This document shows positions 1-9,798 of a stretch of 64,000 bases of DNA, piece by piece; position 1 is the stretch's first letter; each line of letters begins with the position of its first letter. The stretch is from positions 682,001 through 746,000 of the forward strand of contig OZ245996.1 in the NCBI GenBank assembly GCA_965230205.1, in the 5' to 3' direction. This DNA is from CANLBN01 sp965230205 (GTDB lineage: Bacteria; Pseudomonadota; Gammaproteobacteria; Pseudomonadales; Cellvibrionaceae). The notes beneath the pieces are model-generated. The model worked only from the letters and a program-made list of their open reading frames with translations, did not search any database and was not told the DNA's origin. The translations under genes were made by a program, and so were the position numbers.

Positions 1-958
1 GCTCCATATCTTGCTTTTGCCAATTACTTAATAAAGCCAAGCCGCCATCAGAAACAGCCCAATAGCTGTCTATTATATCCGTCATCAAATCAAAAATATT
101 TTCACTTTTAACAGCAATTTTAGGCGAATCGATAATATCCTTATTAATCTTATCGATTAACAAATCCAGCTTATACCCATAGGTTCTAATCGTTAACAAA
201 GCAGGCAAATTAATAGTTATTCTTTTTTGTAAATAATCAGCAGATTCAACAATAGCTTGTTTTTTTTGCCTAACACATTTCAATAGGTAATTTAGTTTAT
301 TTTTTTGTTCTATTTCACAATAACCGGTTGCTGCAGCATGGACAGAAAGAGCTCGCACCTTACCCAACATTTCAATAAAGCGAGGCAATTGATTACTTGA
401 AAAAAACAACAATGACTGATAGTTATTTTTAATATCAGGTGTAGTCTCTTCAGTTTTTTCTCCCAAAATATCAGAAATCGTCACTATAAATGGCTGTTTA
501 ACTTTTTCAGTTAATTTAGTGATCAATGACAGCAACTGCTCAACAAAATGAGAATGAAGCTCATAATTTTCTAACACCGAATCATCCTGCCAATTATCCT
601 GAATAGTATTCCAAGCATAATGCAACTGCTCAACATCACTTTCAGTCAAACATTCTCTAGGAGGATGGGCAAACGTAACAATTAATTTTACTCGTCGAGC
701 CAATTGTTCTTGTAAACGATCAAACTCATGAAGAAAACTTCGATTACCAGCCAGTAAACCCATACTATAACCACGGTGACGCTGAACACCTCGGCAGAGA
801 TAAGCTAATTGCTCAATAAGAGAGAACAAAGCAACTCTCTCTTCAAGAGCTTTCGATATATCAAGCACTGAATCATTCAAATTAACTGTTTGGGCACTCG
901 AATCAATAAAAGGGATAACAATGGGTGAGTTACAGGAAGAAATAACATTTTTCGACAT
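1..958 (-). CDS. Unknown cytosolic protein, possibly NIT-like sensor, C-terminus off window
   Basis: An uninterrupted minus-strand frame starts at an ATG (956-958) and runs off the left edge after about 319 codons, so the C-terminal part is missing. The product begins MSKNVISSCNSP, has no signal peptide or membrane segment in the visible part, and looks mainly alpha-helical. Around residues 57-75 there is a stretch containing RHRGYSMGLLAGN that resembles the 'ERG-x-S-x-G-x-L-A' pattern of nitrate/nitrite-sensing (NIT) helical bundles. That resemblance is weak and is inference only. It is transcribed away from the DUF218 gene to its right with about 150 bases between them. I do not otherwise recognise it. 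Confidence 0.6.
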   Translation of the reverse strand, partial: MSKNVISSCNSPIVIPFIDSSAQTVNLNDSVLDISKALEERVALFSLIEQLAYLCRGVQRHRGYSMGLLAGNRSFLHEFDRLQEQLARRVKLIVTFAHPPRECLTESDVEQLHYAWNTIQDNWQDDSVLENYELHSHFVEQLLSLITKLTEKVKQPFIVTISDILGEKTEETTPDIKNNYQSLLFFSSNQLPRFIEMLGKVRALSVHAAATGYCEIEQKNKLNYLLKCVRQKKQAIVESADYLQKRITINLPALLTIRTYGYKLDLLIDKINKDIIDSPKIAVKSENIFDLMTDIIDSYWAVSDGGLALLSNWQKQDME

Positions 959-1112
959 AGTGATACAGTAACAACCGTTAATAAGCTCAATTAGACTATT
1001 TAACGGCCATACAATATACATACCAAAAATAACTTCCGTGATATTCCGCAATTATACGAATTATTAGAGGGGAGCCCACCAATAATTGCACCAATATACA
1101 GCAAGCAAAGAA

Positions 1113-1880
1113 CTATTTTTGTGCAAAGAAAGCACGAGCTCGGTAAAAAGCCAGCCCTAAATATTCATGAATCGCTATACGGCTCTTATTAAGTGCCGAT
1201 GCAGTAGGAAGCCAATCATTCAACCAGTTATTATCCCCACTGAAAAAACCTGTTGGCATAGGCACCACTTGCACCTTTGCTTGCTCAAATGCATATATCG
1301 CACGACGCATATGATAAGCATGAGTGACCAGGATAACTTTTTCGATCTCTTTTATATTGAGTAAAGCGGCTGTTTTTTGTGCATTTTGCCATGTATCTCT
1401 ACTATTGCCCTCTTGCCAGACATGGGCAACTCCAAACTCTTCCTCTAATACCTTAGTCGCTATTGCCGCTTCTGATAATTCTTCATAAGGATAAACAGTC
1501 CCTCCCGACGCAATAACCGGCAATTGATATTCCTTTGCAAGGCGAGCACCATAGCGCAACCGCCAAAGAGAGTGATAACTCACCTGATCCTCTCCCCCAT
1601 ATTCTGGGGTGTTACGTTCTCGCCCCCCACCCAGAACAACAATTGCCTCAACGTCTGAAAGGTTTCTTTGGTTTGCCTGACTCACATAAGGCGCTTCTAA
1701 CCAAACAAATAGCTTCGAACTAACAATAGGCAGAGAAAAAGCCGCAAGGCTTGCCCAAGCCAAAAACATAAGGAAACGCGAGGTAATTTTCCGACGCTTC
1801 CACAACATAAGGCTAACAGCCACCATAACCAGTTGTAATGCAGGTGGTAAAAGTAAAGTTTTTAGTAAAGTAATGATCAA
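1113..1880 (-). CDS. DUF218 / ElyC-YdcF family envelope protein
   Basis: The 255-residue product starts with two hydrophobic segments (about residues 5-25 and 35-55) and continues into a DUF218 domain. Hallmarks are AIVVLGGGRERN near residue 80, a Y-G-A-R-L-A-KEY helix near 110, ASGG near 125 and VILVTHAYHMRRA near 183. The family includes E. coli ElyC and SanA, inner-membrane proteins tied to envelope biogenesis and barrier function; the exact biochemical role is unsettled. The start used is TTG at 1880, and no ATG lies upstream in frame close by, so the first few residues are uncertain. The gene is divergent from leuS with about 100 bases between the starts, so both promoters share that gap. 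Confidence 0.8.
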   Translation of the reverse strand: MIITLLKTLLLPPALQLVMVAVSLMLWKRRKITSRFLMFLAWASLAAFSLPIVSSKLFVWLEAPYVSQANQRNLSDVEAIVVLGGGRERNTPEYGGEDQVSYHSLWRLRYGARLAKEYQLPVIASGGTVYPYEELSEAAIATKVLEEEFGVAHVWQEGNSRDTWQNAQKTAALLNIKEIEKVILVTHAYHMRRAIYAFEQAKVQVVPMPTGFFSGDNNWLNDWLPTASALNKSRIAIHEYLGLAFYRARAFFAQK

Positions 1881-1919
1881 ACTGCGCCCCAGCTATCGCT
1901 TACCAAGAAGGGTTCCGCG

Positions 1920-1925
1920 TATAAT
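1920..1925 (+). promoter_or_regulatory. Candidate sigma-70 -10 box for leuS
   Basis: A perfect TATAAT lies about 57 bases upstream of the leuS start in the divergent gap. No good -35 hexamer is seen at 16-18 bases upstream, so the assignment rests on the -10 box and its location. Confidence 0.4.
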
Positions 1926-1981
1926 GGCTCGTTATTATTTTTGTTTTCATATTATATTCTTGCAAGGCCTTTTAGATCCTA

Positions 1982-4597
1982 ATGAAAAATACTCCAATGG
2001 ACGAACAATACCACCCATCAAACGTTGAAGCTACAGCGCAGCAATACTGGCAAGAAAATCGCTGCTTTGAAGTGACTGAAGACACCAGCAAAGAGAAGTT
2101 TTATTGCCTGGCCATGTTTCCATACCCAAGCGGCAAATTACATATGGGGCATGTCCGTAACTATACCATCAGTGATGTTATTGCTCGCTACCAACGCATG
2201 CAAGGCAAGAATGTGTTGCACCCAATGGGGTGGGATGCATTCGGCCTACCAGCAGAAAATGCAGCAATCCAAAATAAAACGGCACCGGCTAACTGGACGT
2301 ACAGCAATATTGAGTACATGAAACAACAGCTTAATGCTTTAGGTTTTGGTTTTGACTGGAAACGTGAATTAGCAACCTGTCAACCTGACTACTACAAATG
2401 GGAACAATGGTTTTTCACTCGCTTATTTGAAAAAGGCCTAGTTTACAAAAAAATGGCAACCGTCAATTGGGATCCAATTGATCAAACAGTACTCGCCAAT
2501 GAACAGGTTATTGATGGCAAAGGCTGGCGCTCTGGTGCCGTCGTTGAAAGACGAGAAATCCCACAATGGTTTATTAAAATTACGGATTATGCCGAAGAAC
2601 TACTAGAAGACCTCGACAAACTTCCCCAATGGCCCGAGCAAGTAAAAACCATGCAGAAAAACTGGATTGGAAAATCCCGTGGCGTGGAAATGACTTTTGA
2701 ATTGACTGAACCAGTCGCCGGCATTGAGAGCTTTGATATCTATACAACCCGCCCAGACACCGTCATGGGTATTACCTATATGAGCTTGGCAGCTGAACAC
2801 CCTATCAGCCTTGCTCTGGCCGATAGCAACCCAGCTTTGGCTGATTTTATTGCCCAATGTAAAAAACAATCGGTATCTGAAGCAGATATGTCCAATATGG
2901 AAAAACTGGGCATGGATACAGGCATCACTGCCATACACCCACTAAACGGAAAAACGGTCCCGGTATGGGTCGCCAATTACGTATTAATGGACTATGGATC
3001 AGGGGCTGTTATGGCGGTACCTGCTCATGATGAAAGGGATTATGCCTTTGCCAAACAATACCAGTTACCGATTCAACAAGTCGTTACAGCAGAAGACAGC
3101 GAGACTATCGTTAATATCAATGAAGCAGCATTTACTGAAAAAGGCACGTTAATAAACTCCGGAGAGTTCGATGGACTTAGCTTTGATAAAGCTTTCGATG
3201 CCATAGCAGATAAACTCGCCTCCTTAGAAAAAGGCAAGGTAAGCACCAATTTCCGTCTACGAGACTGGGGTGTATCAAGGCAGAGATACTGGGGTACACC
3301 GATCCCTATGTTTAACTTACCCGACGGAGGTGAAATACCAGTACCATTAGATAGGTTACCTGTATTGCTTCCTGAAGACGTTGAAATGGATGGTGTTCAT
3401 TCACCCATTAAAGCGGACCCGGAATGGTGCAAAGCTGAGCTAAACGGCCAATCTGTCGAACATGAAACAGATACGTTTGATACTTTCATGGAATCTTCAT
3501 GGTATTACGCACGCTATACAAGCCCCCATGCCAATGACTCTATGCTAGATAAAGAGGCAGCGAACTACTGGCTTCCCGTCGATCAATATGTTGGCGGTAT
3601 AGAACACGCTATCCTGCATTTATTGTACGCGCGATTTTTTCATAAATTAATGCGTGACGAAGGCCTAGTAGAATGCGATGAACCCTTTGAACAATTGCTG
3701 TGTCAAGGCATGGTGCTAGCGGAAACCTACTTTACTAAAAGCGATGATGGCAGCACCCAATGGTTTAACCCTGCAGACGTTACGCTCGAAAAAGACGAGA
3801 AAGGCAAACCAGTGTCTGCCAAATTGACAGCAACTGGAGAAACTGTCCAGATCGGCGGCACCACTAAGATGTCTAAATCAAAAAATAATGGCGTCGACCC
3901 TCAAACCGCAGTCGAATTATACGGTGCTGATACCGTTCGCCTATTTACAATGTTTGCAGCACCTCCCACACAAACATTAGAGTGGAGCGATGCAGGCGTT
4001 GAAGGTGGCAGTCGATTCTTACGCCGCTTATGGAAATCAGTTCACACTCACCTATCTTCAGGTGAACCTGGCCAAATGAATGCCAATGCATTACCGCAAC
4101 AGCAAAAGGATTTACGCCGTAAAACTCATGAAACCATTGAGAAAGTCACTGGTGATTACGGTAATCGGCAACAGTTTAATACCGCTATTGCAGCCATAAT
4201 GGAATTAATGAATGACGTTAATCGCTACGCTGATCGCAGCTCACCAGAAACATTAGCCGTTGAACGTGAAGCCATTGAAGCTGCCATTTTGTTATTGGCT
4301 CCTGTAGTCCCTCATATTTGTCACAGTTTATGGATTGCCTTAGGACACAGCAGTAATGTTATTGATCAACCATGGCCTACTGTTGATCAAGCAGCGCTTG
4401 TTAAATCCAATATCACTCTGATAGTACAAGTAAACGGCAAGGTTAGAGCTAAATTAGAAGCACCCAATAATGCTCCCAAAGACGACTTGGAAAAAATGGC
4501 ATTAGAAAATGAACAGGTACAGAAATTTACTGATGGGAAAACCATTAAGAAAATTATTGTTGTACCGAACAAACTGGTCAATATTGTTGCTGTTTAA
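1982..4597 (+). CDS. leuS: Leucyl-tRNA synthetase
   Basis: Class I aminoacyl-tRNA synthetase that charges tRNA-Leu in the cytoplasm. The 871-residue length is normal for bacterial LeuRS. The HIGH signature appears as HMGH (residues 54-57) after FPYPSGKL, and KMSKS is at 629-633. The CP1 editing insertion lies between them, with the threonine-rich TTRPDTVMG stretch near 254-262. The C-terminal anticodon-binding and tail domains end in IIVVPNKLVNIVAV. ATG at 1982 is used here. A second ATG at 1997 gives MDEQYHP, which resembles the usual N-terminus of gammaproteobacterial LeuRS and may be the true start. It begins the leuS-lptE-holA order common in gammaproteobacteria. Confidence 0.98.
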   Translation: MKNTPMDEQYHPSNVEATAQQYWQENRCFEVTEDTSKEKFYCLAMFPYPSGKLHMGHVRNYTISDVIARYQRMQGKNVLHPMGWDAFGLPAENAAIQNKTAPANWTYSNIEYMKQQLNALGFGFDWKRELATCQPDYYKWEQWFFTRLFEKGLVYKKMATVNWDPIDQTVLANEQVIDGKGWRSGAVVERREIPQWFIKITDYAEELLEDLDKLPQWPEQVKTMQKNWIGKSRGVEMTFELTEPVAGIESFDIYTTRPDTVMGITYMSLAAEHPISLALADSNPALADFIAQCKKQSVSEADMSNMEKLGMDTGITAIHPLNGKTVPVWVANYVLMDYGSGAVMAVPAHDERDYAFAKQYQLPIQQVVTAEDSETIVNINEAAFTEKGTLINSGEFDGLSFDKAFDAIADKLASLEKGKVSTNFRLRDWGVSRQRYWGTPIPMFNLPDGGEIPVPLDRLPVLLPEDVEMDGVHSPIKADPEWCKAELNGQSVEHETDTFDTFMESSWYYARYTSPHANDSMLDKEAANYWLPVDQYVGGIEHAILHLLYARFFHKLMRDEGLVECDEPFEQLLCQGMVLAETYFTKSDDGSTQWFNPADVTLEKDEKGKPVSAKLTATGETVQIGGTTKMSKSKNNGVDPQTAVELYGADTVRLFTMFAAPPTQTLEWSDAGVEGGSRFLRRLWKSVHTHLSSGEPGQMNANALPQQQKDLRRKTHETIEKVTGDYGNRQQFNTAIAAIMELMNDVNRYADRSSPETLAVEREAIEAAILLLAPVVPHICHSLWIALGHSSNVIDQPWPTVDQAALVKSNITLIVQVNGKVRAKLEAPNNAPKDDLEKMALENEQVQKFTDGKTIKKIIVVPNKLVNIVAV

Positions 4598-4661
4598 AAG
4601 CAGTGTAAAGCTCAACGCTATTCGACACTAACAAGTCAGCACTACAAGGTTTTCTGCATTG

Positions 4662-5153
4662 ATGAAAAAAACGATTGGAATATTGTTATTGTTTTGTTTA
4701 TTGGCATCGCTTACTGCATGCACAGGGTGGCGCTTGCGCGGTAGCGATAGTGGTACCAACATTCAGGAAAACAGCATTTACCTGAGTGGCAGCCCCAGTG
4801 AAACCTATCAGCTAATAGTAACCCAGTTAACCAGAAAGAATGCATTAACTTCCTTTGAAACAGCACAACTACAGCTGATTGTGAATAATGAGCAATGGAA
4901 ACGACGCAGTGCGTCAGTGACCAGCAACACATCAACCGCTGAATTTGAACTAACACTAACGGTTAACTACAGCATTTTAGATGCTCAACAAGTCGAGCTT
5001 CGAGCACCAACAGATGTTCGCATTAGCCGTTCTTACACTTTTGATGAAAATGATATTGCAGGGAAAGACAAGGAAGAAAAAATAGTACGACGAGATATAC
5101 AAAGGGCCGTAGCAAGGCAAATTTTGCAACAGTTACAACTGCTCCAACGCTAA
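4662..5153 (+). CDS. lptE: LPS-assembly lipoprotein LptE
   Basis: Outer-membrane lipoprotein that plugs and assembles the LptD barrel for lipopolysaccharide delivery. From ATG 4662 the product has a short basic N-terminus, a hydrophobic stretch and a lipobox LTAC with Cys20 as the lipidated residue, followed by G-W-x-L-R-G, which is typical of LptE. A TTG at 4659 immediately precedes the ATG; ATG is the likelier start. The mature part alternates beta-strand and helix and ends in a basic, glutamine-rich helix. Its place between leuS and holA is the conserved gammaproteobacterial arrangement and supports the name. Confidence 0.92.
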   Translation: MKKTIGILLLFCLLASLTACTGWRLRGSDSGTNIQENSIYLSGSPSETYQLIVTQLTRKNALTSFETAQLQLIVNNEQWKRRSASVTSNTSTAEFELTLTVNYSILDAQQVELRAPTDVRISRSYTFDENDIAGKDKEEKIVRRDIQRAVARQILQQLQLLQR

Positions 5154-5201
5154 CACAACGTTTTACACAGCGAGAGTTATTAACAAACTTATATCATTAC
5201 A

Positions 5202-6251
5202 ATGAGTAAACTTAGGATAGACCAGCTAGACAGGCATTTAAAACAGCCACTCTCTCCCGCATACCTTGTTAGTGGGGATGAAACTCTACTGGTAGAAGAA
5301 AGCTGCGATGCTATTCGCAAAAAAGCACAACAAGAAGGATATACCGAACGCGACCGTTACTATGTCGATAATCAATTCGACTGGTCACAATTACTCTCAG
5401 CGGCAAATAGCCTATCATTATTCAGCGATAAAAAATTGATTGAGCTTCGCATAGAAAAAGGCAAACCTGGAGACAAGGGCAGTAAAGCCATTTGCGAATA
5501 CCTTTCAAATATCAGCGATGACAACCGCTTGCTTATTGTGACACCAAAGTTAGACGCAGGCTCACAGCGAAGCAAGTGGGTTAAGGCTGTAGAGAAAAGT
5601 GGCCAGTGGCTGCCGATATGGCCAGTATCGAGCGCACAACTTCCCCGCTGGCTGGAACAACGTATCAAGCGACTCGGTCTCATTGCCGACAGCCATTGTA
5701 TTGAGCTCATTGCTACTCGCACTGAAGGTAATTTATTAGCCGCTCACCAAGAAATTGAAAAGCTTAAATTATTGAGCATTGATGGCTATTTGACTCCCGA
5801 ATTAATCGCGGGCGCCGTTGCCGACAGTGCTCGTTATGATATTTTTGGACTGATAGATAAAACGTTGTATGGAGACGCACGTAGCGCAGCTAAAAGCTTG
5901 CAGGGTTTAAGAACAGAAGGCACTGAGCCTACCGTTGTTCTTTGGGGCCTTGCGCGAGAAATTCGCGCATTATTGATGATAAGTGATGGTATTCACCAAG
6001 GGCAAAACTTTAACTGGGCGGCTAAACAGGCTGGCATTTGGGATAAACGACAACCGCTGGTTCAGCAAGCACTCAAACGGTTAAACTCAAAACAGTTACA
6101 AATCTTGTTACGCCAAGCTAACGCTATTGATAAATCGATTAAAGGTCTACGAAAAACCGACCCATGGAATGAACTTTTAGATTTAGTATTAAATTTTTCA
6201 GGCGCTCAAAGCCTTCACCCAAAAAACCTGCGCCTATCATTACAAGCTTGA
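5202..6251 (+). CDS. holA: DNA polymerase III subunit delta
   Basis: Delta subunit of the clamp loader, which opens the beta sliding clamp. The 349-residue length fits HolA. The N-terminal domain starts MSKLRIDQLDRHLK and contains PAYLVSGDETLLVEE, the degenerate nucleotide-binding region of the family. The middle holds LLIVTPKLD and the C-terminal collar domain includes the ARYDIFGLIDKTLYGD and VLWGLAREIRALL helices. It lies 48 bases after lptE in the same orientation. Confidence 0.96.
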   Translation: MSKLRIDQLDRHLKQPLSPAYLVSGDETLLVEESCDAIRKKAQQEGYTERDRYYVDNQFDWSQLLSAANSLSLFSDKKLIELRIEKGKPGDKGSKAICEYLSNISDDNRLLIVTPKLDAGSQRSKWVKAVEKSGQWLPIWPVSSAQLPRWLEQRIKRLGLIADSHCIELIATRTEGNLLAAHQEIEKLKLLSIDGYLTPELIAGAVADSARYDIFGLIDKTLYGDARSAAKSLQGLRTEGTEPTVVLWGLAREIRALLMISDGIHQGQNFNWAAKQAGIWDKRQPLVQQALKRLNSKQLQILLRQANAIDKSIKGLRKTDPWNELLDLVLNFSGAQSLHPKNLRLSLQA

Positions 6252-6279
6252 TGAAATACACTTAAAAATATATGTAAAG

Positions 6280-6594
6280 ATGATACAAAAACTCAAAACA
6301 AAACAGGAAGTCCGTGATGAAATGGAAAAAGAGATTCTAGAATATTTACATTCTGGCGGTAAAATTAATCAGGTTATGCAAGGCGTTAGTGGCCGAGAAG
6401 ATAACAGCAATCTAAATCAAGCCATTCCATTCAATGAAGGGGCAAAGCAAACGCGCACTCTATTAATAGAGACAGTTAAAGCAATCGACGAACGCAAACA
6501 AAAGAAAAAAGCAGCCCCTCTATTAAAACCCAAACCACAAAAACGCATTATCTATGATGATTTTGGCGAGCCGATAAGAGAAGTATGGGAGTAG
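6280..6594 (+). CDS. Small basic protein with SutA-like segment
   Basis: A 104-residue, charged, probably partly disordered protein without signal or membrane segment. Residues 10-35 (EVRDEMEKEILEYLHSGGK) resemble the conserved helix and S-x-G-G-K loop of SutA, a small RNA-polymerase-associated regulator known from Pseudomonas. The C-terminus carries KPKPQKRIIYDDFGEPIREVWE. The SutA link is inference from that short similarity. The gene begins 28 bases after holA and could be cotranscribed with it. Its end faces the end of the beta-helix gene across a 47-base gap. Confidence 0.7.
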   Translation: MIQKLKTKQEVRDEMEKEILEYLHSGGKINQVMQGVSGREDNSNLNQAIPFNEGAKQTRTLLIETVKAIDERKQKKKAAPLLKPKPQKRIIYDDFGEPIREVWE

Positions 6595-6641
6595 AATCAG
6601 ATTTAATCGGACTCTACCCATACTTCACACAACGTGTGATA

Positions 6642-8666
6642 TCAGTTTTGGGAATAATCCGTCCAACCGCTTAACCATGAACCTGCCTGGGCACCTGGTC
6701 TTATTGCGCCCGCATACAATGCACCCTCGCTCCAGAATTCTTCTTGTGGAATCGAAGAAAAAATAACATTGGCAGGTGAGTTGATATCCGGAGAAAAATT
6801 AGGAGAAGACTGTTTTTGCGCGGATGGCAAAAGAGGATCCACCCCCAACTCAATCCGATATTGAGAAGCTATAAACGCTTTCTCCGAAAACCCTGAATCA
6901 TCATTCCCTTTACCGTCCTCAAGAGCAAACCAAGCTTTTCCATTCTTACCAATATCAAATAAGATACTATTACTAAATTGTATTTGACCTGCACTAGCAA
7001 GATTTGCCGTCACATCATCTCGAATATCCAAAAACTCTTTACTGTGCCCCATCACAATAAAATTATGGAACTCACCTGCGGTGCCACGACGCAAATTAAT
7101 GGCACGCTGTGCAGAATCTGGATTACTACTGCCAATCATTGTGACATTGTACATAGTCGGATTGGATCTTGGTTCGGCTTCATGATTTTTGCCCCAGTTA
7201 TCAGCCTCAAAACCATTATCGCCAGCATCATCATATTGCTGGATAACCATAAACTGAACACGGCCACGCCATCCCATATCCCAATCAAGCGAATCATCTT
7301 TTGCGCCAGTAATAACAATATTTTTCAAATCAGCTGTGCCACCAAACATTTCAATTCCATCGTCTGCTGCCTGATGCACCTGTACATGACGAACAATAGT
7401 CGTATTACCACAACCACCCATTGTTAAACCATTCAGCTCATTGTCAGCGAAGACTTCAAATCCAGCATACTCGATGCGAGCATACTCGAGCACACCGCAG
7501 CTATCCGTATCATCATTGCCACCGAACTGACCTCTAATATCCTCTTTATCAATTCCTTCAATATGTCCTGAAGGCTGATTAATCGTTGCGTTACCCAGCA
7601 AAACAACACCACCCCAATCACCCCTCTGCCTTTCGCCTTCCGGTTTTGAGCTAGTAAAAACAACAGGAGCATTATATTGCCCACGAGCATGGAGTTCTGC
7701 ATCCCTAGTCACGATCAAGGCTGAGCCAAACTCACCCACAATACGAGTTCCCGGCTCAATGGTTAAACGTGCCTGACCTTCGACGAACACAGGTCCACTT
7801 AAGATATAAGTGGTTGCTGCTTTCCAAATAGTACTTTGAGTAATAGAGCCACTGACACGAAGCTCTTTAGGAGCTACAACTTCATCAGCAATTAACTTGT
7901 CATCAGGAGACATCGTACGCATATACAAACCAATAACCGCAACCGCTAACACAGCCGCAACTCCAGCCATAGCCCATACAGTTTTTTTAATCAAACTGAT
8001 CGAATTATCTGCACCTGAAACATTAATATGGCTTAATTCTTCTTCAATCATATTCTCTAGCAATAACAAAGATAGGCGCTCTTTTTGCACATAGGCATTC
8101 AACAACATCAACTTATCGGTCTCTGTTAACTTGCCATGCAGGCTTATAAATCGACGAATACTTCTGCGCACCTCGTCTTCCCAATCAATCTTGGGTTTAT
8201 TGAACGACACACGAACATCTTTTTCTATTTCAAGTACTTCATCTATCGTTAGCGATCTGCGGCGACAAAAATTATCCAGCTCTTCTCGCTGCAAAATGGT
8301 AATATCACTTTCCAGTATGACTTTCTTAAAAAAGTTACGATATTGATTAATAGCAATATGGTTACTGGATAACTTTGCAGACAAGATAGGAATTTTTCTA
8401 TCCGCATTACTAAATTTATTGACGGTGATTTTTGGAGAGACTCTTTTCCCTGCTCTTGCTGTCGTCGTACTTTGCTGGCCAATCGCATTTTGCAACTCAC
8501 TAGCAATCACCCGTAATTTTCTATCCTGATAGTTAAAAGAATCATCAATGTATTCTTTTAACTTCATTTCACTCTGAATCAAGTGTAAATATGACAAGTC
8601 ACTGCCCGTCACTCGTTTATATTCTGTAATGAAGGGCCATAATTTTGACTGCGCTGTATTATTCAC
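6642..8666 (-). CDS. Single-pass membrane protein with extracytoplasmic beta-helix domain
   Basis: This 674-residue protein starts at GTG 8666, with AGAGGA seven bases upstream. Residues 1 to about 225 are hydrophilic and helical, with many charged residues. One membrane helix follows (about 228-248, TVWAMAGVAAVLAVAVIGLYM). The rest resembles the right-handed beta-helix lipoprotein type of marine bacteria: LTIEPGTRIVGEFGSALIV, HARGQYNAPVVFTSS and RGDWGGVVLLGNA are diagnostic. That fold is normally an independent secreted domain; here it is tethered through a membrane helix to a cytoplasmic region, implying signalling or scaffolding across the membrane. No catalytic residues are evident. It stands alone between a convergent neighbour and an AT-rich gap. 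Confidence 0.8.
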   Translation of the reverse strand: MNNTAQSKLWPFITEYKRVTGSDLSYLHLIQSEMKLKEYIDDSFNYQDRKLRVIASELQNAIGQQSTTTARAGKRVSPKITVNKFSNADRKIPILSAKLSSNHIAINQYRNFFKKVILESDITILQREELDNFCRRRSLTIDEVLEIEKDVRVSFNKPKIDWEDEVRRSIRRFISLHGKLTETDKLMLLNAYVQKERLSLLLLENMIEEELSHINVSGADNSISLIKKTVWAMAGVAAVLAVAVIGLYMRTMSPDDKLIADEVVAPKELRVSGSITQSTIWKAATTYILSGPVFVEGQARLTIEPGTRIVGEFGSALIVTRDAELHARGQYNAPVVFTSSKPEGERQRGDWGGVVLLGNATINQPSGHIEGIDKEDIRGQFGGNDDTDSCGVLEYARIEYAGFEVFADNELNGLTMGGCGNTTIVRHVQVHQAADDGIEMFGGTADLKNIVITGAKDDSLDWDMGWRGRVQFMVIQQYDDAGDNGFEADNWGKNHEAEPRSNPTMYNVTMIGSSNPDSAQRAINLRRGTAGEFHNFIVMGHSKEFLDIRDDVTANLASAGQIQFSNSILFDIGKNGKAWFALEDGKGNDDSGFSEKAFIASQYRIELGVDPLLPSAQKQSSPNFSPDINSPANVIFSSIPQEEFWSEGALYAGAIRPGAQAGSWLSGWTDYSQN

Positions 8667-8994
8667 AAACAGTTCCTCTCTATCGAAATACTAGACAACA
8701 ATACAGAATGCATTGTGTTAGGAGTTAAAGGGGTAATAATGAGAAGATAGCTAAATCCGATTATCAGCAACTTACAGAACGCTTGGATAAGAAATGATCT
8801 GGCAGGTCACATCATAGCCAACCACTATCTGTCAATTCTTGACGATTAGCTATAAGTGATATGTTATTTTTTAATTATGACAGAATTATTAAATTTTATA
8901 ATTTTTCAATCGATCACATTTTAAAAAGAAAGCACAAAAAAAGCTTTACTTTTAATACATTATCGTATCTTAGTTGATTTACAAAACGGCCATA
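8667..8994. other. AT-rich intergenic region, no gene seen
   Basis: This 328-base gap lies between two minus-strand genes and is rich in A/T runs, especially 8860-8960. I see no convincing small frame, RNA gene or strong hairpin. It must hold the promoter of the beta-helix gene, but no clear hexamer pair stands out. Confidence 0.5.
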
Positions 8995-9798
8995 TCAGTT
9001 AGAGAGACTAAAACCATTTTCGTCCATTAAATCAATTCCACAAGGCAATTCACTAATCCAATTTAAAAAGTAATTAATCATACGCTCACCTACAAAAGGG
9101 CTGCCATGTTGCGGTACAAGCATTTCCACATCTAATTTTCTGACGCGGCTAGCCCATATACGACAAGCCTTCCCTGACGCCATATAACGCTGATGGAAAG
9201 CTTTCATATGAGGAATATGAGCTTCAAAATCAGCAACAGGACGATCAGCATTACTATCAACTAAAGAGGCGCCCATATCTCCTGTAAATAATATTTTACT
9301 GACGGGATCATAAAATTGAAAATTACCGACAGAATGTAAAAAATGAGCAGGAACAGCCTGAATATGAGACCGACCAAACTTTATTCTATCGCCCTCGTCC
9401 GGCAAACCAGTAATTCGTTCTTGTAAATTATTACCAAACTTTCCTGTCACGAATGTAGAAGCTAAATGAGGCAAAAAACGTGACCAGAGTTTGGATGTTA
9501 CAACTTGACACCGACTGTGCATCATCCATCGAGGAAGTGACGCAATGATATCGGGGTCCTGATGAGATGCAAAGATATAGTCTAACTCAGAGACTTGGAC
9601 ACGCTTGCCGAGCTCAATAGAAAGAGGGGTGTAGGTTAAATCACCACCAGGATCAATCAATGCCGCTTTCTCATTATCAACAATAAGAAATTGATTGGCC
9701 TGAATACCGTGACCTTTGACAAGGTGGCTAAAAGAAATGCACTGATGACCATCATGATCATAGAGAATAGTTGCATCTGGTGTATTTAAAATTGCCAT
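8995..9798 (-). CDS. Metallo-beta-lactamase-fold protein, flavodiiron/ODP-like
   Basis: A 267-residue cytoplasmic protein of the branch related to the oxygen-binding diiron domain of flavodiiron proteins. Visible metal-site features are FASHQDPDII (H-x-D-P-D instead of H-x-H-x-D-H), HFLHSVGNFQFYDP, ILFTGDMGASL and VPQHGSPF. There is no flavodoxin domain, so it is a stand-alone diiron protein. I chose ATG 9798 because AAGAAGG lies just upstream at a good distance; a longer frame to 9903 adds 35 residues unlike the family. The substrate is unknown: such proteins can bind oxygen or peroxide, or act in c-di-GMP-linked signalling. The next gene rightward is divergent. Confidence 0.82.
   Translation of the reverse strand: MAILNTPDATILYDHDGHQCISFSHLVKGHGIQANQFLIVDNEKAALIDPGGDLTYTPLSIELGKRVQVSELDYIFASHQDPDIIASLPRWMMHSRCQVVTSKLWSRFLPHLASTFVTGKFGNNLQERITGLPDEGDRIKFGRSHIQAVPAHFLHSVGNFQFYDPVSKILFTGDMGASLVDSNADRPVADFEAHIPHMKAFHQRYMASGKACRIWASRVRKLDVEMLVPQHGSPFVGERMINYFLNWISELPCGIDLMDENGFSLSN

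Noticed and set aside
6625..6639. TCACAC-AAC-GTGTGA hairpin between two convergent genes
   Set aside because: It could end transcription, but there is no T-run and the stem is short, so it is not called a terminator.
6978..7427. 149-residue plus-strand frame inside the beta-helix gene
   Set aside because: It is antisense to a clear gene and rich in Ile, Thr and His, as expected for a shadow frame.
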